A stretch of DNA of 9,774 nt from Chitinophagales bacterium (GTDB lineage Bacteria; Bacteroidota; Bacteroidia; Chitinophagales; UBA2359). This document shows, one piece after another, positions 6,361 to 9,774 of the stretch. The notes beneath the pieces are model-generated. The model was not told where the DNA came from and ran no database searches. It worked only from the letters and a program-made list of their open reading frames with translations. A program made the position numbers and the translations under genes. The DNA lies in assembly GCA_020631035.1 (NCBI GenBank), contig JAHDIA010000188.1, positions 1 through 9,774 of the forward strand. Reading direction: 5' to 3'. The stretch's first letter is position 1. Each line of letters begins with the position of its first letter.

Positions 6361-6391
6361 CAAATATATAGACATTTCGAGAATTGTCAAA
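6361..6391 (-). promoter_or_regulatory. Consensus Bacteroidota promoter of the ArsR-type gene
   Basis: Reading the minus strand, TTTG (6391-6388) is followed by 19 nt and then TATATTTG (6368-6361), an exact fit to the TTTG-N19-TAnnTTTG pattern. The -7 box ends 4 nt before the start codon, so transcription is expected to begin at or next to the ATG at 6356. The -33 box lies inside the operator palindrome, which fits repression by blocking polymerase. Confidence 0.8.
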
Positions 6392-6395
6392 ATGT
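6372..6395. promoter_or_regulatory. Palindromic operator candidate for the ArsR-type regulator
   Basis: Centred between 6383 and 6384, this 24-bp site has outer arms ACATTT and AAATGT and matches its own reverse complement in 10 of 12 pairs. Its length and symmetry suit a dimeric winged-helix protein. It covers the -33 box and much of the spacer of the promoter just downstream, and its core recurs in front of the next gene of the operon. Confidence 0.72.
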
Positions 6396-6444
6396 TTTTT
6401 TCAAGATATTTTGTTTTGCTACAAAAAATTATGAAAGGTGTAGG

Positions 6445-6564
6445 ATGAAGCGGGTAGATAAGATTTACGACGCAGCCCAAAGCATGCGCCCGATAACCAG
6501 ACCAAGACGTAGCCTAGAATCAGTGGCGTTGCCCCATAAAAACAAAAGAGAACAGTTTGATTAA
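6445..6564. other. GC-rich island with a doubtful 39-codon reading frame
   Basis: Between the regulator and the dehydrogenase gene, roughly 6445-6540 is clearly richer in GC than the neighbouring sequence. A plus-strand frame runs from ATG 6445 to TAA 6564 and would encode a basic 39-residue peptide starting MKRVDKIYDAAQSMRP, with no recognisable domain, signal peptide or hydrophobic segment. It has no convincing ribosome binding site and is opposite in direction to all nearby genes. It is more likely a dispersed intergenic repeat or an RNA element than a protein gene. Two related 9-mers, GACGCAGCC and GACGTAGCC, occur within it. Confidence 0.3.
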
Positions 6565-6570
6565 AGGTTT

Positions 6571-6608
6571 AAATTATGAATGGAGAACGGTGCCCCCATT
6601 CATAATTT
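6571..6608 (-). terminator. Stem-loop after the carboxynorspermidine dehydrogenase gene
   Basis: AAATTATGAATGG (6571-6583) and CCATTCATAATTT (6596-6608) form a perfect 13-bp stem with a 12-nt loop, starting 11 nt past the stop codon on the minus strand. The downstream side has only a short T-run, so it may act as a weak terminator or as a 3'-end stabiliser. If it does terminate, the cassette and the decarboxylase are not driven from the dehydrogenase promoter. Confidence 0.5.
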
Positions 6609-6619
6609 GCAAATCCTAT

Positions 6620-7828
6620 TTAATATTCATGCGGCAAATCGGCGTATAACAATTCGTGCCAAGGCAATCCGTGCTTTGACAATTGTTCTAGGAATGGATC
6701 GGGATCAAACTCTTCGACATTGTAGACACCCGCTTTCATCCATTGACCTGTGAGCATCATCATTGCGCCAACCATAGTCGGAACACCTGTGGTGTAAGAT
6801 ACACTTTGCGCCTTGACATCTTTGTAAGCGTGCTGGTGTGGGCAGTTGTTGTAAATATAGTAAGTACGTTCCTCCCCATCTTTGATGCCTTTGATTTGGC
6901 AACCAATGGATGTTTCGCCTGTGTAATTTTCACCTAGCTCGGCAGGTTCAGGCAAAACGGCTTTTAGGAATTGAAGCGGGACAATTTCTTTTCCTTCGTA
7001 GACAATGGGTTGAATACTGGTCATTCCCACATTTTGTAGAACCCGCAAATGGGTGAGGTATTCTTGACCGAAAGTCATCCAAAAACGTGCCCGTTTGATG
7101 GTAGGGAAATTCTTGACCAAAGACTCCAATTCTTCGTGATAGAGTAGGTAAGATTCTCTAGGACCGATATTGGGGTACTCAATGGCTTTGTGAATGGACA
7201 TTGCAGGGATGGTGACCCATTGTCCATTTTCCCAATACTTGCCCTCTTGGGTAATTTCTCGAATGTTGATTTCGGGATTAAAATTGGTGGCAAAAGCCTT
7301 GCCGTGGTCTCCCGCATTGCAATCGACAATATCGAGGTAGTGCATTTCATCAAAATGGTGTTTGGCAGCATAGGCTGTAAACACCCCAGTCACTCCTGGA
7401 TCAAAGCCACATCCCAAAAGTGCCATAATGCCTTTTTCTTTAAAGCGATCTTGGTATGCCCATTGCCAACTGTATTCAAATTTGGCTTCGTCTATGGGTT
7501 CATAATTGGCAGTATCAAGGTAGTGAACACCTGTTTCCAAACAAGCATCCATAATGGGTAAGTCTTGGTAGGGAAGGGCAACATTGATGACCAATTTGGG
7601 CTGAAACTTTTTGATGAGTGCGACTGTTTCTGGCACATTATCGGCATCGAGTGCAGCCGTTTGAATTTCAGTATTCCAATCTTCTCTACAAATTTGGGCA
7701 ATTTGCTCACATTTTGAGACGGTACGACTTGCCAGCATAATTTCAGAAAAAACATTGGGAACAGAAGCGCATTTTTGGGTGACAACACTGCCAACACCAC
7801 CTGCTCCAATAATCAATACTTTGCTCAT
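6620..7828 (-). CDS. Carboxynorspermidine/carboxyspermidine dehydrogenase (saccharopine dehydrogenase family)
   Basis: The 402-residue protein opens with the NAD(P)-binding loop VLIIGAGGVGSVV (4-16) and has the length and motif order of carboxy(nor)spermidine dehydrogenase: VINVALPYQDLPIMDACLE (80-98), YLDTANYEP (103-111), the hallmark LLGCGFDPGVTGVF (137-150), DCNAGDHGKAFATNFNPEINIRE (169-191) and a long C-terminal catalytic part ending near YADLPHEY. The enzyme condenses L-aspartate semialdehyde with putrescine (or diaminopropane) and reduces the imine with NADPH to carboxyspermidine (or carboxynorspermidine), in the cytoplasm. The neighbouring decarboxylase (3212-4342) acts on its product, which supports the call over saccharopine dehydrogenase proper. 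A candidate -7 box at 7991-7998 would give a leader of about 150 nt containing the palindrome at 7879-7932. Confidence 0.93.
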   Translation of the reverse strand: MSKVLIIGAGGVGSVVTQKCASVPNVFSEIMLASRTVSKCEQIAQICREDWNTEIQTAALDADNVPETVALIKKFQPKLVINVALPYQDLPIMDACLETGVHYLDTANYEPIDEAKFEYSWQWAYQDRFKEKGIMALLGCGFDPGVTGVFTAYAAKHHFDEMHYLDIVDCNAGDHGKAFATNFNPEINIREITQEGKYWENGQWVTIPAMSIHKAIEYPNIGPRESYLLYHEELESLVKNFPTIKRARFWMTFGQEYLTHLRVLQNVGMTSIQPIVYEGKEIVPLQFLKAVLPEPAELGENYTGETSIGCQIKGIKDGEERTYYIYNNCPHQHAYKDVKAQSVSYTTGVPTMVGAMMMLTGQWMKAGVYNVEEFDPDPFLEQLSKHGLPWHELLYADLPHEY

Positions 7829-7878
7829 TTTGATGGTTAAAAATTGAAATTCTTTAACAATTTTTGGAGAGTGAAGTG

Positions 7879-7932
7879 ATTCTTGAACAAATAGTAAGGA
7901 GTCGCAGGCGACTGGATAGCTTGTTTAAGAAT
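7879..7932. other. Two-tier palindrome in the leader region of the dehydrogenase gene
   Basis: An outer stem of 12 positions, ATTCTTGAACAA (7879-7890) against TTGTTTAAGAAT (7921-7932), is complete apart from one G/T pair. It encloses a separate inner palindrome AGTCGC-AG-GCGACT (7900-7913), which would fold as a 5-bp stem with a CAGG loop. The inner part is the only GC-rich patch in this intergenic region. On the minus strand it lies about 50-105 nt before the dehydrogenase ATG, so it could be a leader structure; it may equally be a dispersed intergenic repeat. Confidence 0.5.
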
Positions 7933-7990
7933 TTTCTCTCTTCTGCAAAAATTGTCTAAGAACAAAAAATGGTGATTAAAAAAATGGAGA

Positions 7991-7998
7991 CAAAAATA
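7991..7998 (-). promoter_or_regulatory. Candidate -7 box (TATTTTTG) for the dehydrogenase gene
   Basis: On the minus strand TATTTTTG fits TAnnTTTG. The expected -33 position shows a T-rich stretch but no TTG, so the call is tentative. Its position would place the palindrome at 7879-7932 inside the transcribed leader. Confidence 0.35.
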
Positions 7999-8241
7999 AA
8001 CATTGGATTGAAATGCTGTTAAAAAGCGGGCTCTTTTTGCATCAAAAAATATCAAAATTGATGGAAAATGCTTTTTAATATCAATAAGTTATATAACAAA
8101 AAATGTATTTTAATGTAATGGGTTGATTTCCAAAAAGAGAGAACTATTAACATTTGAAAAATGAAAATTATTGTCAATTGATAAAGTTTAAACAAAAAAA
8201 ATCCTTAAATTGTGGTTTCGGAAAAACTACTGGGATTAATT

Positions 8242-9774
8242 ATGATGAGCAACTTTGGTCGGATTTTAATATTCGGATGCATATTTTTTGTTTTGCATTC
8301 TGCTGGTTTACAGCTTGTTTGTGCACAAACGCATTTTTCGGTTTCAGGTGTCGTATACGATGACGAAAGTCAACCATTGGAAGGGGTATCGGTTGTAATT
8401 GAAGGAGCCTACTTTGGGACAAGTACCAATAAAGATGGTAAGTATGTTTTAAAAGTGCCTGAAGAGGAATTGAACAAAAATATTGTATTCTCTTATGTGG
8501 GTTTTGAAACCCAAAAACTAGCTATTGAAGACATTCAGAAAAATGGCAATTACATTCTCAATGTCCAAATGAATTGGAAGAAAGTAGTAGCCAATGAAGT
8601 CGTTATTGCCGCCTCTCGTACTCCCCAAAGAATTTTACAGGCACCCACTTCTATAGAACTCATTACAGAAGATCAAATCCAACAAAGAAATACCACAGAA
8701 CTATTCAATGGTTTGGCACAATACCGTTCCATTGATGTCAATAGCAGTTCTATGTTAACAGCCTCTATTAGTACTAGAGGTTTTAATAGCCCACGTTCGG
8801 AGCGGATGATTCAAATGGTTGATTACATTGATATGCAGTCACCATCTTTGAGTTTGAATTTTGGCAATATGTTGGGCGTTCCCGAATTGGATATGCAGTC
8901 TATTGAAATCATTCATGGACCAATGTCAGCTTTATATGGTGCCAATGCCATCAATGGAGTGATCTTGACCAATACCAAAGATCCATTTTTGCACCAAGGA
9001 TTGAGCATTAATGTAAGAGGGGGAAACAGAGCGTTAATGGATGGGCAATTTCGATATGCCAAGAAAATCAATAATTTTCTAGCTTTCAAAATATGTGGTA
9101 GCTATTTTAGGGCAAAAGATTGGATAGCCGAAAGTCAGGCGGCTACTTCCACTTTAATAGACCCCCTGAACAATGAAATGGGGAGTCCGCTTGCTTACAA
9201 TGCCGTCAATAGATATGGTGATTTGGGAATGACAGTTGATTTAGAGGGGGATGGAGTAGCCAATGAACAACTGTATTTGCCTGGTTGGTCAGAAAAAGAT
9301 TTATTAGGAGCGGATGATGATACTTACTTATTGAGATTGCAACCGACCATTTCTTATTTTATGTCAGATAAAATCAAATTGTCAGTAGGCTATAAGTTTT
9401 CGATGGGAAGTACTACTTTTCATTCTACTAGCCGTTACAAAATCAAAAATTTTTTCCACGACCAAATAAAAGCAGAGTTGAAAGGGGATAAATGGTTGTT
9501 AAGGGCTTTTAGGACAAGTGACAATGGAGGAGATAGTTACGATTTGAATTTATTGGGAACATATATGCAGACCCAAAAAGTAGATGGTTTAAGCGATCTA
9601 CAAGGCAATAGGGTAGACAATTATGCAGCTTTGTATTTTAACAACTATTTTGGTGTGTTGGGGACAGGTGGTTCTTTAGAAGAAGCGCAACAAGTGGCTA
9701 CAGAAAATACTTTGATGGGAGGGACGGATGACTTCAATAATTTGCGCCAACAAATCTTAGATGAAGATGAAGGA
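8242..9774 (+). CDS. TonB-dependent outer-membrane receptor, N-terminal part
   Basis: The frame stays open to the window edge, giving 511 codons of a longer gene. The start MMSNFGRILIFGCIFFVLHS leads into a signal peptide with likely cleavage at VCA-QT (after residue 28); the ATG at 8245 is an equal alternative. Residues 32-112 form a carboxypeptidase-regulatory-like domain (FSVSGVVYDDESQPLEGVSV, then STNKDGKYVL), typical of Bacteroidota receptors. Residues about 113-250 are the plug: NEVVIAASRTPQRILQAPTS, ISTRGFNSPRSERM and the signature IEIIHGPMSALYGANAINGV. The beta-barrel begins near 255 and is cut off. It should take up a substrate too large or scarce for porins, driven by TonB-ExbB-ExbD. 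No SusD partner is visible and the ligand cannot be assigned. The divergent polyamine gene does not prove polyamine uptake. Confidence 0.93.
   Translation, partial: MMSNFGRILIFGCIFFVLHSAGLQLVCAQTHFSVSGVVYDDESQPLEGVSVVIEGAYFGTSTNKDGKYVLKVPEEELNKNIVFSYVGFETQKLAIEDIQKNGNYILNVQMNWKKVVANEVVIAASRTPQRILQAPTSIELITEDQIQQRNTTELFNGLAQYRSIDVNSSSMLTASISTRGFNSPRSERMIQMVDYIDMQSPSLSLNFGNMLGVPELDMQSIEIIHGPMSALYGANAINGVILTNTKDPFLHQGLSINVRGGNRALMDGQFRYAKKINNFLAFKICGSYFRAKDWIAESQAATSTLIDPLNNEMGSPLAYNAVNRYGDLGMTVDLEGDGVANEQLYLPGWSEKDLLGADDDTYLLRLQPTISYFMSDKIKLSVGYKFSMGSTTFHSTSRYKIKNFFHDQIKAELKGDKWLLRAFRTSDNGGDSYDLNLLGTYMQTQKVDGLSDLQGNRVDNYAALYFNNYFGVLGTGGSLEEAQQVATENTLMGGTDDFNNLRQQILDEDEG

Larger units (their letters stand above)
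7829..8241. other. 413-bp divergent intergenic region
   Basis: This region separates the minus-strand dehydrogenase from the plus-strand TonB receptor and holds no convincing gene; reading frames crossing it have no domain content and one overlaps the receptor signal peptide. It carries a composite palindrome (7879-7932), a minus-strand -7 candidate (7991-7998) and a long A/T-rich tract (about 8040-8220). No exact TAnnTTTG box for the receptor was found on the plus strand; TAACATTTG near 8148-8156 has one base too many in its spacer. Confidence 0.7.

Noticed and set aside
4433..6494. Inverted 8-mer ATCGGGCG (4433-4440) / CGCCCGAT (6487-6494) shared by the two GC-rich islands as possible insertion ends
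   Set aside because: An 8-base match between two 100-bp regions is close to chance, and flanking bases do not extend it.
8021..8038. AAAAAG/CTTTTT pair around CGGGCT as a terminator
   Set aside because: The stem is A/T-only apart from one pair and no gene ends there.
7837..8055. 72-codon minus-strand frame in the divergent intergenic region
   Set aside because: It reads straight through the palindrome, has random-looking composition, and lies between the dehydrogenase start and its candidate promoter.
8154..8363. 69-codon plus-strand frame starting MKNENYCQLIKF
   Set aside because: It overlaps the receptor signal peptide in another frame, has no domain content, and ends inside the receptor gene; the receptor start at 8242 explains the region.
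1..9774. CRISPR array, tRNA, rRNA, transposase or phage genes
   Set aside because: No regularly spaced repeats, cloverleaf-like segments, rRNA-like stretches, transposase motifs or integrase motifs were seen on either strand.

Overview
The window looks like a chromosomal segment of a member of the Bacteroidota. Supporting signs are moderate-to-low GC, A-rich start-codon contexts without clear Shine-Dalgarno sites, promoter boxes of the TAnnTTTG type, a lipoprotein with an acidic stretch straight after its lipobox cysteine, a TonB-dependent receptor with an N-terminal carboxypeptidase-regulatory-like domain, and the carboxyspermidine route to spermidine. Family-level placement cannot be made from sequence alone; a Saprospira/Cytophaga-like marine or environmental lineage is plausible.

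Layout. (a) 1-3148, plus strand: a leader stem-loop; a secreted DUF4159 protein (201-863); a small terminator; a DUF6624 lipoprotein (916-1821) overlapping a GNAT acetyltransferase by ATGA (1818-2333); and a separately promoted, probably surface-exposed lipocalin-like lipoprotein (2498-3085). The block ends in a strong two-way terminator (3115-3148). (b) 3212-7828, minus strand: carboxynorspermidine/carboxyspermidine dehydrogenase (6620-7828) and decarboxylase (3212-4342), the last two steps of spermidine or norspermidine synthesis. Between them, in the same orientation, sits a visibly AT-richer four-gene cassette: ArsR-type regulator (6054-6356), small three-helix membrane protein (5744-6010), cyclase-family metal hydrolase (5098-5775) and atypical short-chain dehydrogenase (4492-5094). 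A GC-rich non-coding-looking island lies on each side of the cassette (about 4366-4480 and 6445-6564). (c) 7829-8241: divergent intergenic region with a structured palindrome. (d) 8242 to the window end, plus strand: the N-terminal 511 codons of a TonB-dependent receptor.

The most informative observation is a candidate regulatory circuit for the cassette. A 24-bp near-palindrome (6372-6395) overlaps a textbook Bacteroidota promoter (TTTG, 19-nt spacer, TATATTTG) directly in front of the ArsR-type gene, and a second copy matching at 20 of 24 positions lies in front of the membrane-protein gene (6017-6040). The predicted transcript of the regulator would start at or next to its ATG, so it may be leaderless. 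Both enzymes of the cassette also lack parts of the canonical active-site signatures of their superfamilies, so the operon probably handles a substrate different from those of well-studied relatives.
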